From contig MNCI01003893.1 in assembly GCA_015680685.1 (NCBI GenBank), positions 33,216 through 97,215 of the forward strand: 64,000 bases of DNA. The letters run 5' to 3'. How positions within the stretch are numbered: position 1 is the stretch's first letter; each line of letters begins with the position of its first letter. This DNA is from Gnetum montanum (Eukaryota; Streptophyta; Gnetopsida; Gnetales; Gnetaceae). The position numbers were made by a program, and so were the translations under genes. Below are positions 35,111 to 46,577 of this stretch, in pieces. The notes beneath the pieces are model-generated. The model was given only the letters and a program-made list of their open reading frames with translations, was not told the origin of the DNA and did no database searches.

Positions 35111-36213
35111 TTCAAGCCAAGTTATTATTATCATAATTTTTTAAGATACACATAGAATCCGTCGTTCTCGGGAACGGCATTTTACTCATAGGCTTAGCGT
35201 AAGCTTACTGTATGTGGACGCAAACAATGCTTGTAATTGCTTTGGGACTTGACTTTCAATTGCTCCATGACTTCTGGCATCTACATGTCAATGCACGTGT
35301 CGCTCGTGCACATGGCCACGATTTGGTTCCGGCGCACCAGCTGTGTCATTTTCCATGGCCGCAGCCAGAGCGAGGGAAGGCAAGCATCTTTAATTAAAAA
35401 ATAAAACAAACGAACAATTTCGGCCACAATAATTCCTGTAAATGTACACAGCCACTGGTACAGCTGTTGCCCTGTAACTTTATTCCGTGTTAAATGGAAT
35501 CCCTAATTTGACGGCGCCATCTCTCTTCTTAGCGTTGCGTTGCTATCTTCGTAGCGTTCCTATTGCAATTCTGCATTATTTGTGTGGCAATTGCTTTACC
35601 GTTAAAGTTTTCGATGGCCACAGAAATGAGGGATGTTCATGTTGGTTTGGGCGGGTAAGCGTAACAATAAAAACAAATAACGTTTAAAAAAGTGGATGAA
35701 GGAGGGGAAGAAGTTTATTTGCTCACAAATCTGGCATGGCCATGGTTTGACAATGGTGTATATACCTCTACGGTTCTACGTATAGAGGGATGCCACTGCC
35801 ACTTCCGCCTTAATTCATGTTTAATCACGCCATTGACAATCGTGTATGTGCATCTGTATGTAGAGAAATTGATTGATTTAACTGCGTGGATTCTGGAAAG
35901 CAGCGGCAATAATACAGTAATACAAATGGGATACGCAGAGTCAGCTCAGTCCAGTCCAGGTGGCGTTATGATTTTTGTTAAAAGGGAGGGTTGTTGCAAC
36001 TTGCTCTACGGCACACATTGGATTCATAACATTGGCTGGCGCGTGTCCAAGCTGCGCTTTTTGGTGGCGCAGTTGGTTCGACTACAGCTCAAGCTGTGGT
36101 GATTAAGTGCTTTTATACTTTTGTGCGTGAGGCTGCAATTGGGATTAGTATTCGTTTCGACGCACGTAGCGGCTGCATTATTGGATTCGATTCGATTCGA
36201 TTAAAAGTGTCAA
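35111..36213 (+). promoter_or_regulatory. Probable promoter region of IPK1
   Basis: About 1.1 kb between the LINE and the first candidate IPK1 exon. It is less AT-rich than the flanks and carries many CG dinucleotides (GACGGCGCC, GACGACGTCGCG near 36303). A short array of GATTC units lies at about 36186-36201. I could not fix a TATA box or start site. No protein frame with recognisable homology is present. Confidence 0.35.
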
Positions 36214-36417
36214 ATGCCGATGCCAATGCCTGTGTATGCAGATGCGGCATTTCCGTTGGTTGAGGTTGGAAATGGAGACTTTGGTACGGGCGCCCTGAGT
36301 ACGACGACGTCGCGCCCTTCAAATGTGTGCCATTTTAACTCCACCCGTTTGCACACGACGTTTTCTGAAGAAGAAGCGCCTTTGCCTTTGCAGCAGCAGC
36401 TTTCCGTGTTCCAACAG
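36214..36417 (+). other. Candidate first exon of IPK1 (5' UTR, or an N-terminal extension)
   Basis: The segment ends CAGCAGCAGC...CCAACAG followed by GTGAGC, a strong splice donor. The main IPK1 start (38345) is preceded directly by an acceptor-like GGAGCAG. An ATG at 36214 opens a frame of exactly 68 codons to the donor, which would join in phase 0 to the ATG at 38345. The peptide (MPMPMPVYADAAF... to LPLQQQLSVFQQ) resembles no domain. Known IPK1 proteins begin close to the kinase glycine-rich loop, so a 5' untranslated exon is at least as likely. Confidence 0.45.
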
Positions 36418-37849
36418 GTGAGCCTCTTACATTGCTATTTATTTCGTGTTTGCTGCTTTCGTTGCGTCTTTATTTGAATTATTTGAACTGAAATTCATTA
36501 CGCGGGATTTCAGCTTCGCAACGCCTTTTATTTGTTATTTTTGCTGTTTCTGTCTCCAGCCTGAAATTCTCTTTTGTAACGGTAGCCTTTTTCTCAGGGA
36601 TGGAAACCCTCTGACCGCTCTTAGCGGGCGAATTGGCTGTTGAACGCCGAAAATCCATAGTCGTAGCAACTATTTTTTTTCTTTGGTTGGTTGTCGATAT
36701 TGTTTGAAAATCGTTGCAGCAATTTTCTTCAGTAATAATGTCGCATAAAACATATTACATACATTGCTTTTTGTGTACTTGCATCAGGCTCAAGATCTCA
36801 CAAACGTTCACCAGGAAAAACATTGGAGGCTATGTATTTTTTTAAAAGAGGGTATATTATTACAAAATAATGGAAAGAGCAGCACAACCAACAACCGAAT
36901 AAATGATTTTTTGACCATGCTCCACTAGTACTGCTTTGGGAAACACGTCATTGGCATTGATATTGATGTCCATAAAAAGAGTTTCCTTTCACACAATGCC
37001 TGTATCCAAAGTAATTCCTCCCTACATCATCTATCAGGACATTCCTAGGACTTTTGGCTCATCGAGCCATTTTATTGCCGTTGTTAAGCTTGTTATCCTT
37101 ATGTATGAGCAATTCTGGAGTGCAATGCTACTGTAGTGAATAGCACAGATGTACTTGTTCTCCTCGAGTGCGGAAATTTAAGCACACTGAAGTATACATG
37201 GAACACGTCCCAAGTTAACGGCCCTAAATCAATTATCGAAAATGCAATGGCATTTGTTGTTGACTAATAAACGTGTTTAATCGTAGAACGTAAGACATAA
37301 TACAAAGAACAGGATATCTTCAACATCTGAGGTACTTGGCTTTCATACGTATGAGTGTTTTGATATATTTGAACTTGTATTGTAAGCTCTATAAAGGCAT
37401 GGTTCATCTTTGTTGATAAGGTTGAATTGATTATAAATTCTATCCGCTTTCTGTCTTTGGTGGCATCTGTTAACAATAAGTTAAAATGTTAGATGATGCC
37501 CCTGGCTCTCAAATTTCATTGAGGACATGTCAACGTCCATGGACAGGTGTGTTCTTCAATTTTAAGAGTGATAAGATGGTTTGTTGTAAGCGAGAGATTC
37601 CTTTGGGCTTAGAGGAGAATATTCTATTGCTGATTGTTTTAGATTTCAAGTCTGAGATTACAGAACAAATCAGCAATTGGATATTTGTCCCTTGGCCAAT
37701 ATAGATTCATTGCATAATGGGAAGGCACCCATACAAGCCCCAAGATGGATGTTTCTGCATGTGAGCTTATCAGCAGCTTTAACCCTATCAGATGGGCTGA
37801 TAAGTCAAAAGGCTTGAAAAATTAGTAGAAATTAGATAGACTTCAGAGA
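36418..37849 (+). other. Putative 5' intron of IPK1, left part
   Basis: AT-rich with no recognisable coding exon. The frames seen are short and have no family resemblance. Confidence 0.35.
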
Positions 37850-38170
37850 ATGTAATTTCTGTAAAAGTGTGAATATTAATGAAATAGAAGTAACAATTCA
37901 ATGCCAAAAAGTTGCACATTGCAGTCAGTGTTATTACCTAGGATCAATGGTCCAACCAAATGGTGAAATTGATAAGGATATAAGAAATAAGTTTAGGGCG
38001 GGATGGGCAAAGTGGAGACAGTTTGGTGGCGTTTATGTGATAAAAATGTTCTAATAAACCTAAAAAAAGTTACGCTATAGTGATTAAGCTTGGTATTTTA
38101 TATTATGTTGAATGTTGAACTGTAATGCAACAGTTGGAATGGTATGTCATTCTAATTGTCCGATACCTTT
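37850..38170 (+). mobile_element. RTE-type LINE fragment in the putative 5' intron of IPK1
   Basis: The frame at 37869-38054 reads CYYLGSMVQPNGEIDKDIRN and then FRAGWAKWRQFGGV. This is the region C-terminal to the RT core of plant RTE elements (YLGS-x-I-x-x-DGEID...AGW-x-KWR). Beyond a frameshift, VIKLGILYYVEC matches the following YRTxxRPxxLYGxEC segment. It is dead. Confidence 0.7.
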
Positions 38171-38344
38171 TTGCACCTGTCTAGAAAATTGTGGAACAAT
38201 GTTTTGTTCTGATTATAGATCTTTGGTTCATCATAAAGATGGTCTGGCAGCAATGTTTAAAAAATAAATAAAGAACATTGTGCGTAATATCTTGCCATTT
38301 ACATCTTGGTTAGCTGCTAATAGATTAGTGATATACAGGAGCAG

Positions 38345-41300
38345 ATGGAAATGCTTCATTTGGACGAAAACGATGCAAAAGAATGGGAATACAAAGGTGA
38401 AGGAGGGGCCAATCTGATTTTGCAATATTGTGGAACATCTCTTAATCTGGTGAGCATAAAATTGCTTGATATGTTCTTACCTGCTTAACATTAAATGCAG
38501 GATTTTAAGATTTTTTCTGCCAAATATGCATAATAAAGGAGTATTTTAAAAAACACCACTTACAGATATGTATTTAAGAATGAGTTTCTCATTTGCAGAT
38601 TGGTAAAGTGTTACGTTTGGAAAAGGTTTTGAGGAAAAGTCTAAAGGACAGTCAATTGAGAACAGATGGTCCTGTCTTATCGATTGAAGAGCAGTTGATC
38701 TGGCAGGATTTGAAAGAAGCAGCTTCGACAGAATCAAAGCAGATGCTAGCGCATGTGTATGCTAAGCTTGTCATTCGTCCATTGCTGGGATTTGAATTTG
38801 TTGATCCAGGGGTATGTAGCATGCTAAACTTAACCTGTTTTTCCCCTAGAATAAGAGTGATGAGACCTGGCTGTTTAAGAAAAACCAAGCAGCCCCGTTT
38901 TACTGGTATTATATAGTGACAAAGAAGTTAAGATGTGTGAAGGACATCATCGTTTGCTGCTATTAAATGTGTAATTCATTAAAATTCTTAAATAGTTAAG
39001 AGCGACAAGCTTTAGGGTTGTGGTTGTTCAATTGTTATATTGTGGATATATTATATTTTTCACTGTGTTAAAGAGAAACAAGTGACCATAGTCATTCCTT
39101 CCAGATACAAAGCAAAATTGTATCCCCCAAGATCACTGTACCTGCTTACAAACGTTTTTGATACTAAATTCTAATGTTCTAAATTCACATGTGCAAAAGA
39201 ATATATGTTCTAAATCCTAATGTTTAGATCTCAAGTGTCAATAGCTGTGTATGGTGTTACCTTTACAATCACCTTGTGCAACTTCTTGATACTTTTGATT
39301 AATGAAGGGTCAATTGTTTAAGGCCTGTGACATGCAACTTTTACAGGTCATAGGTTTGATCCCAGTGGGTTATGCTGTGTGATACAGGCATTGTGGAAAG
39401 GGTAACATCTGAAAATGAGCTTGTCCAATATATCTTTAGGTTCTAGAGCATAATGAAAACAGTTTCAGTTTCAGATAATTCTGTAGACTTTAAAGGTGCT
39501 AAGAATATAATAGTAGGACTCAGACCTACCTAGAAATAAATAATTCCATATCTTGTAAAATGCTCTGTAACCATCTTAAGCATGTTAGAGACTTACGGTT
39601 CTAGAGGATGCCAAGGGGGCCGAGCATTAATTCAGAATTTAAATTAAAGATTTTTCCTGTTAACGCAGGGTAGAGAGTTCAATTACTAAAGCACGATTAG
39701 AAATTTGATTCAATAAGAAATGAGTGTAATTTTTATTAGATTTGACAAAGTATCTTCAAAGCTCATTGGGTAGCACTCTAGTTTTCAAGGCTTACACTTG
39801 GAAGTTATTACTATCGCTAGCACTGCTGTGTCTTTTCCAGTTATAAAAATTCCTGTAGACAATCCATCCAGTTAATCCTGAATTCGCAATTTAATTGGCA
39901 TGTAATTTTGTTTTTCTGTAATGGTCATTGGAAAATTTAGTACATTATAAGGAATATCTATGATGTGAATCATATCTTTGTAATATTAAATGCGGCCAAG
40001 TTGTTTTTCAATAGATTTGGTTTAGATATTTTGAATATCCAGATGTAACAAGTAAGGTAAGAGATAAGATCAAAAGAGAATAGAAACATCGTTTTTTCAA
40101 CTTGTGGATTATATCATACACAACAGTTATATGACAAAACTTTAGGCCTTTTTCTTCATTGTCCTACATTAGAGTTTCGTAATTTTTTTTTCAGATCCTT
40201 GTTTCTGTTTCGAAAGGATTCCTTGAAGTAGTAGAACAAAGGACCGCTAAATCACGGCCTAAATGGAGAATTAAAGATGGGAAGATTGATCACGATGCTC
40301 GCTTTGCACTTCTTATGCCAGATGTTTCGCTATTAAAATGTATGTACGGATACTTGATCATAATGTTCGGCATGAAAATATGTTGGTTGTTATGAGAGTA
40401 TACTACCCCCATGCAGGTTTTTTTTGTTGTTTCTATTTTCTCAACTATATATTGATTCCGTTCATGGAATTGCTTGCAGTACACAAGGAAATTCACATTT
40501 TTTGAGTTTAGATGGTATTGTATTTGAACTGTGTAGGGAGTACGTCTTTGGTATTTTAGCCCTAATTGATGTGATGCTCTGTATATTCAAAATTAATTCA
40601 GTTACTGGTTAATTTTTAGGTCCTAATGTTGAGTTTCCATGTATCGCAATAGAGATTAAGGTAAGTTTGTTCCTCATTTTGTGTGTGGTTTTCAAGATGC
40701 AAGGCAAAGTCTTCGAGTACTCCCAAGTCATTTAACATGTTTAGTTCACTTTTGTGCTCTCTCGTGATTAAGGCAGCCAAAGTGTGGCTTTCTTACTAGT
40801 TCAAGTTTTATATCGGAAGAAAGTTATTTGAAAAGGAGTGTATCTCGGTTTACGATGCACCAACAGCTCAAAGTTTTTCAGCAGAAGGTGATGACAGTAA
40901 TTCCTTTCCCCTTCAAAAATAAACCAAATGAAATTTTCATTATTCTAGTACTAAGCATTACTAATGGTTAATATATGTTTCAGGTCTCTTCCATCAGTAG
41001 ATATTCACCACTTGATCTTTTCTCAGAATCACGGGAACAGATACAAAGGGCTCTTGAAGGACTGTTTCAAACTCCGCAGAACAATTTGCGAATATTTATC
41101 GATGGATCTCTGGTGCTTGGCAGATTAGGAGGATATGCCGACCAAGATATCTCCGATGATGGTAATGTCGATTCTGGATATCAGTGTTTAGAAGATGTTA
41201 TTGAAGGTATTATCTTTAGCCAAAGGGAAGAGCGAGTAGCATGTTTGAAAGATCTGATCACGGAAACTCTCTTGAAGAGCAGAGTATTGAGGCGCCTGCT

Positions 41301-42063
41301 TGAGCTGCAGAAGATGGACAAATATGACATTGAAGGTGCAATTCATGCATATTATGAAGTAGTACAACGACCTTGTCAGGTATGCAGCCAAAGTGGGAGC
41401 ACAAATCATAGGCAGGACAGCTCCTCTGATTTGGATCCTCTCCAAAATGAAAGGATGACAGAATCTCCCATGGAGCCAAGAAGTAGAAACCTTTCACAGC
41501 TGCACAGTTCAACTTTGGAATGCTTGCATTCTCAACCAATTGACGTTTGCAGGAGAGTTGTTCGCGACTATCTTGTAGCTGCAACTGCAAAAGACTGCAG
41601 TCTGATTTTAACATTTCAACCTTTGCCCCATGGACTTGCAGAGACAAGCATTTGTGACGAAGATAGAGTAATACACTTAAGCTCAATAAGGCAGTCATTT
41701 TCTTATAAGGTATGCAATCCAGTGATGTATCAATGTAAGAAAAGTTCGCTAAAGCTAAAAATAATTGGATTAGTTTTGTGTCAATCGTATGCAAAAATAT
41801 AGTTGTCTTTCAAGTTTGTTCTCCCCTACTGGCGTACATTTAATTTGTTCAGGATTATTCATGCCTTAGGGGAATCTGACACATTTTCAACTGCAACAAA
41901 TTTGCAGGCAACTCTCATAGATATTGATCTCAAGCCCTTGGAAAAGATGGTTCAGTATTATCGGCTTGATCGGGAGATAGTAGAGCACTATACCAGCATA
42001 CACTCACTGATGAACAGAAATAAAACTGCTGTGTGCTCTGAAGATGCTTTTCAGCTTTCCTGA
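38345..42063 (+). CDS. IPK1: Inositol-pentakisphosphate 2-kinase (IPK1), seven coding exons
   Basis: IPK1 phosphorylates the 2-position of inositol pentakisphosphate to make InsP6 (phytate), the last step of phytate synthesis. Coding exons: 38345-38449, 38599-38811, 40195-40339, 40620-40660, 40777-40887, 40984-41709 and 41908-42063. All borders are GT...AG, phases agree, and the total of 1,497 nt gives 498 residues. Motifs: ATP loop YKGEGGANLIL (16-26), GKVLRLEK (37-44), ILVSVSKGFL (107-116), EIKPKCGFL across the exon 4/5 joint (166-174), the TPQNNLRIFIDGSL block (235-248), KDCSLIL (408-414) and the metal-site segment LIDIDLKP (450-457). H326, C336, C339 and H347 resemble the zinc site described in Arabidopsis IPK1. 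It is slightly longer than the usual roughly 450 residues because of a Ser-rich linker at about 340-395. All key motifs are present, so it should be functional. Introns carry RTE and SINE-like debris. Confidence 0.93.
38812..40194 (+). other. Second intron of IPK1, with a SINE-like remnant
   Basis: This is the longest intron between coding exons (1,383 bases). Near 39330-39420 it contains GGTTTGATCCCAGTGGG, the same tRNA-like block as the repeats at 13.6 and 14.2 kb. It ends in a strong acceptor (a T run then CAG) at 40194. Confidence 0.6.
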
Positions 42064-42159
42064 TACAAATTTTGTAGCGTAACCCTCTTCTACTTGAATA
42101 TATCGTGAATTTATTATTGAACAAAAATAATAGGATGTTTTGATGTAATTCTGTTGACA

Positions 42160-42323
42160 AGCTTCGGAAGCTTGTCATACGAGTAAGCTTGGGAAGACAA
42201 CGATCGCCTAACCCATCCTTGTTCTGTGAAGGCGCATAAGCACTTAGTCCTTGGAGTTCGACCGGATTGCGTGTAACGCTCTTATTCGTATGGTTGAGCG
42301 TAGGGGTACCTCGCCGCTCATCA
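42160..42323 (+). repeat. Gypsy LTR end fragment about 100 bases after the IPK1 stop
   Basis: From GTAAGCTTGGGAAGACAACGATC through GTCCTTGGAGTTCGACCGG to GGGGTACCTCGCCGCTCATCA, this is the terminal roughly 160 bases of the family LTR in plus orientation, ending precisely at CTCATCA (42323). The rest of the LTR is missing. A palindromic ACAAGCTTCGGAAGCTTGT marks its left edge. IPK1 transcripts may end in or near it. Confidence 0.8.
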
Positions 42324-44398
42324 ATAACATAATCTTAGTAGCCTTATCTTAACTAGGTTGGCTATATGAGTTCTTTTACACCATTTGCTTCTATTAATAG
42401 CCAAATAACCATAGATCATTGCTGTCTTTCTTTATGCAGAAAAACCAAGTGTGTTTTAGTATTGGAAATATATGCATATTATTGAAAGGTTTTAGTCAGT
42501 TGGAAATTCTTGTGCTTTAATGATTAATGACAAGGGTAGTCATAGTTGTGGTCTGCTGCGAATCATCTATGATGTTGCCATAAAACCCAAAAGAGGTGCT
42601 GCTAACCGTTTTGGTTATAGTGTTTTGTTTACGTTGATTTTTCTTGATAACCAGAGAAAAGAATTAAACAAAGCCTTATGCATTAAAAGAAATTCATAAG
42701 TATATTCAAGATTTTCCTTTAAGGACTGCATCTTTTATATGCATTTGCATTCCCTGATAAGTGATAATTTTGTTTCATGTATTATCAACTTTATTTTGAG
42801 TATGTCAGATAAATTCTTTGAATAATATGGAGAATTGTCTGTATGCTGCAGTTGCCATAGAGGAAGATGACTTAAATCCTATAGAGAAGAAAGAATGTAG
42901 AGACTAATGAAGAGGTTTGGAACTGATGAAATGGTTATCAAGATTTTCTGTTCGATCCCGGGGGTCTTTGTGGATGTACTAGAATTTCCAGTACACTACA
43001 AGTGCTAATGTATGTGCAGTAAGATTTTATAATGAATTTACGATACAAATTTTACCATTTTTTTCTATTTTTAAAGTGTCTGCATCTATTGGCCATGATG
43101 GCTTTTTAAGCAATATGGAACTAATGTGTTAGTTTAGACATCCTCGTGATCAAGTAGTTATTAAAAAAATGATGAGACGGTTAAAGGGCATTAATATCAA
43201 CTCTTGCATTGCATAATTGTTCTCAAAGATTGAAATCTACTTCCATCATTTTATGATGCTGTATTGGATGCAATCAATGTGGCCACCCTAAATTTAGAAG
43301 AATTATCAATTTGGAGATGTGTTGAACAATACTTCGATTTTTAAATAAGGATCTGCAAGCACGTAAAAATTTTAATGGTGCCGTTGCAACGAATGACCAT
43401 TATTGAACTTTTGTGTTCGATTTTGTTATTATCTATTGCATGTGTTATGCCTTTCTTTTTGTCTGGGGCGATGTTTGCTGCAACTGCCATAGGGTATGCT
43501 TGGATATTTGATTTTATGTTCAAAATGTGCATTATGTCAAGTAATTAGTGTCAGTAGCCACTGTCAGTGGAGCTTCCCCTCATCACATACATCTTGTTGT
43601 TACATCTGTTATAGGTACGTACCATATATTTTATTGATTTACTTTTATAAATAAACTTATATTTTATCGAATTTTTATTTTTATTTTTTACACAGGTAAG
43701 CAATTATGATGGCAGGGCAATGAAAAAATAAAAATAAAAGTAAATACATGATATAAACTACGAATGATGTGTTCAAGATTTTACGAAATGCATCCAAATC
43801 GTATCCTATACATTGATTGTCTTTTGAAAAAAGAGAAACCAGGAGAAATCAATATGGTAATTTGTGGCATCTTTAGTAGTACGGCTCGTCGCTTAGTAAT
43901 CCAAAACCAAATATTAAAAAAAGGAATTAGTCAGTTTCAATTTCACAAAACCTTTTCTAGACAGCATCCCACCTCTCTTTAGAAACGCAAAGTTGCAGAG
44001 AGCAGCTTTTGATGTAATTTCATATTTGCTAGATTGCTGGAAAGTCGCTTGTTATTTAATTGTTCATGGATCAAAATATCAATTCGATATCTGGATGTCT
44101 CTGTATGCGAGGTTTGCCTGTATATGGCTTCTGAGGCCCTTTTATAAAGTTTTACTATATTATACATATTTATTCCAAAGTCAGTTCAACCATTCAAAAA
44201 TTGTCTTAAACCCTATGAAAGTCGCCTGTGATTCAATACATGGTTAAGATACTTGAATTTTTAATTGATTAAAATATCTAAAATCGACTTCTGCAATTTA
44301 AATTTCCCATTGTAGTGCCACCGGTGGTGATTCATGAAGCATCTCTTTGCTTCTTCACATGTTCTCTTCCCTTCAAATTTTTTTGATTACTTTGTCAG
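42324..44398. other. Non-coding stretch; possible copia gag trace
   Basis: Mostly AT-rich sequence without a gene. Around 43200-43350 a broken frame (LLPSFYDAVLDAINVATLNLEEL) faintly resembles the gag region of Ty1/copia elements, too weakly to name as an element. Confidence 0.3.
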
Positions 44399-44488
44399 GA
44401 GGTTCATGACCAACGAAAACTGCGTAGCCTGGACACTGCAGATGGCCATGAAATTGCAAAGATGGCAGGGGCGATTCGTCACCGTTAG
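44399..44488 (+). other. Orphan terminal-exon-like segment
   Basis: A pyrimidine-rich acceptor (TTTGATTACTTTGTCAG) is followed by 29 open codons and TAG. They encode a charged peptide containing VHDQRKLRSLDTADGHEI and AKMAGAIRHR. Codon composition is protein-like and more GC-rich than the surroundings. I do not recognise the family, and no partner exon upstream was found. It could be a last exon of a split gene, a fragment carried by a transposon, or chance. Confidence 0.3.
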
Positions 44489-45612
44489 CAAAAACTATAC
44501 TTAACGTTAAGTCTCTGGAACTGGGTTACCAACTCCAGATCTGGGTGTTTCTCAAGAGATTTTAATGGGCTTGAATAATAACCGTGTGTCTGAGCTGGAC
44601 GTCGTGGGTCTGCTTTGCAGGCTTGCAGCACTTCCATGACTTTAAATTAATATTGAAGCCAAAACTAAAATTTATCATCCACAGGACACGGGACAGTTTG
44701 TCAATGTCCTCAAAGGTTGGATACCAATCTAGCTAGGTTTAAAACATTTTTCAGCGTTTTAAGAATTTTGTTCTACCATTCAAGATAAAATAGGGCTCTT
44801 TATAGTTGTAAAGTAAGTGAACTTTATATATAGTAATGGAAGACATCCAAAATATATGAGTTATGTTTGAAATGTACCAATTACTTACTAAGGGCTTATG
44901 TAAGATTTGGTTTAACTACACTACTTATAATAAAATATTTTCAAAATGTTAATATGTAACTCATTTATTATTAATATCTTTAGGTTGGTTTGTTCAAGTA
45001 AAGTATTTGCTTTATTACTTGGAATATTGTTAGAAATAATGTTCAATGAGATATATAAATATTCATAATTTCAATTCAAGTTATTTGTGCCCTAGTTACT
45101 AGTGGATGATTTGATAAATCTTATGTTTACTACAACATTCACACACTTGGATGCTTTTACTATATTATTAATAAGACTAGCTGTCCAAGGAATCTATCTT
45201 GGGATTGATCTTATGGGGTTCATATTTACTAAGCTCCAACCAAAAATTGTGAATGAACAACATTATTAAATTGCACAAAAAGATAAATAAATTTTGCAAC
45301 ATTAAATGAAATTTCAAGTCATTATAGCTATTATTTGGTTGAACAAATTATAACATAAGATTTTTTAATTGCATCAAGGGCAGAAAAAAATTGATTGGGT
45401 GTTGTTGGAATCTTTCTTTGCACGAGAGGCTTTAATAAGTTTTCTATGTAAACACATTAGTCCCATAGAAGATATTAGAGAGTTTGAATGATCTTGTTGA
45501 CCAATTCTTGTACATGAATAGTAACATTGATTGGGGTTATCAACACCAAAACATTAATAGTTCCTGACTTGCAACAACAAAATCTAAGTCATCATCCACA
45601 TAAAGAGATATG
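44489..45612. other. Non-coding AT-rich stretch
   Basis: No reading frame or repeat of note was recognised here. Confidence 0.4.
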
Positions 45613-45617
45613 ATTAC

Positions 45618-46448
45618 TAATGAGCGATGGAGTATCCAACACCCAACCATATCAGATATGAGTGTTCACATGCAATCACAGTTGAACTCTGCAAATAAGG
45701 CAATGTGATTATACCAATAATTAGTTAGTGTTCACGATTGTTGTCTTCCTATGTGAGTTAGTAAAATCAATGCATATGGTTTAACTCACGGTGAGGTATA
45801 TGATAATTGATGTTGAATTGGTCATTATGCTCCTAGTAAACATGAAGTGAAAGTAAAGGTTTCTAAATCTAAGTGATAGTAAAACAAATCTAAACTAGCC
45901 TATGTAATGAGCAGCCAGTCTTAATCTTCCGATCACACCTTGAACTTCATGCAACTACTATTGAGATTACCAAGTACCACACTACTGGGTGTACCAAATG
46001 ATAGTACTACTAGGTTACCAAGTAGTTACACTTACATGCTCGAGATCAGTTGTACTCATTCTACTTAATAACATTAAAAATAAATTGCAAGTAATTGTAA
46101 ACATTAACTATGAAAATAATAAATAGTAAACTAATTGAAAATAGAAATAAAACTAAGTGTTGCTGCAATGATGTAATCTTGATCTTTATTATTGATCATG
46201 CAATGCGTCCAAGTACATCACACTCAAATAAATATTCCATTCAATTACAAAACATCACACTGCTAAGTACTAAATTTAAGAAAACAAACTGAAAGAGTTC
46301 TATTACTAAGCTATCAAATCTACTACTAGTTCATGAGCCTAAGTGCTTCTTATATAAGCTGGCATGCCCCCTGCAATATCGTTTATATGATAACGTATAT
46401 ATCGTTTATATGATAACATATGTTGAGATACAATAATGTATCTATATC
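45618..46448 (-). repeat. Degenerate solo LTR of the gypsy family
   Basis: It starts TAATGAGCGATGG (decayed TGATGAG) and continues with CCAACACCCAACCATAT and the block of CTACTGGG/TACCAAG motifs shared by the family. It has a TATA-like element (complement of CTTATATAAGC, about 46349-46359), then decayed GATATC-type repeats (TATCGTTTATATGATA). ATTAC at 45613-45617 and 46449-46453 may be its target duplication, overlapping the terminal A. No internal region is attached. Confidence 0.65.
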
Positions 46449-46577
46449 ATTACCTCAAAATTTTTGGATTTATCAATTACGAAGTCGTTTTTGTCATGTT
46501 TGTAGTATAGTATAAGCTCAAACATGCATGATGAGTACTTTTCCTTCAGGAGAAAGTCATTAATTTTGTAGAAACAT

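Noticed and set aside
34684-35136. Plus-strand frame of 150 codons opposite the LINE 1 5' region
   Set aside because: GC-rich sequence gives open frames in several phases; the composition is repetitive and no homology is apparent. It is a shadow of the LINE 5' region.
35692-36102. Plus-strand frame of 136 codons upstream of IPK1
   Set aside because: No recognisable domain, and no splice link to IPK1 could be supported. Chance is likely in this less AT-rich promoter region, though it is worth checking against transcripts.
41258-41794. Minus-strand frame of 178 codons opposite IPK1 exon 6
   Set aside because: It overlaps a clearly conserved exon on the plus strand and shows no family motifs.
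43764-43982. Plus-strand frame of 72 codons as a small gene
   Set aside because: AT-rich with no homology and no supporting signals around it.
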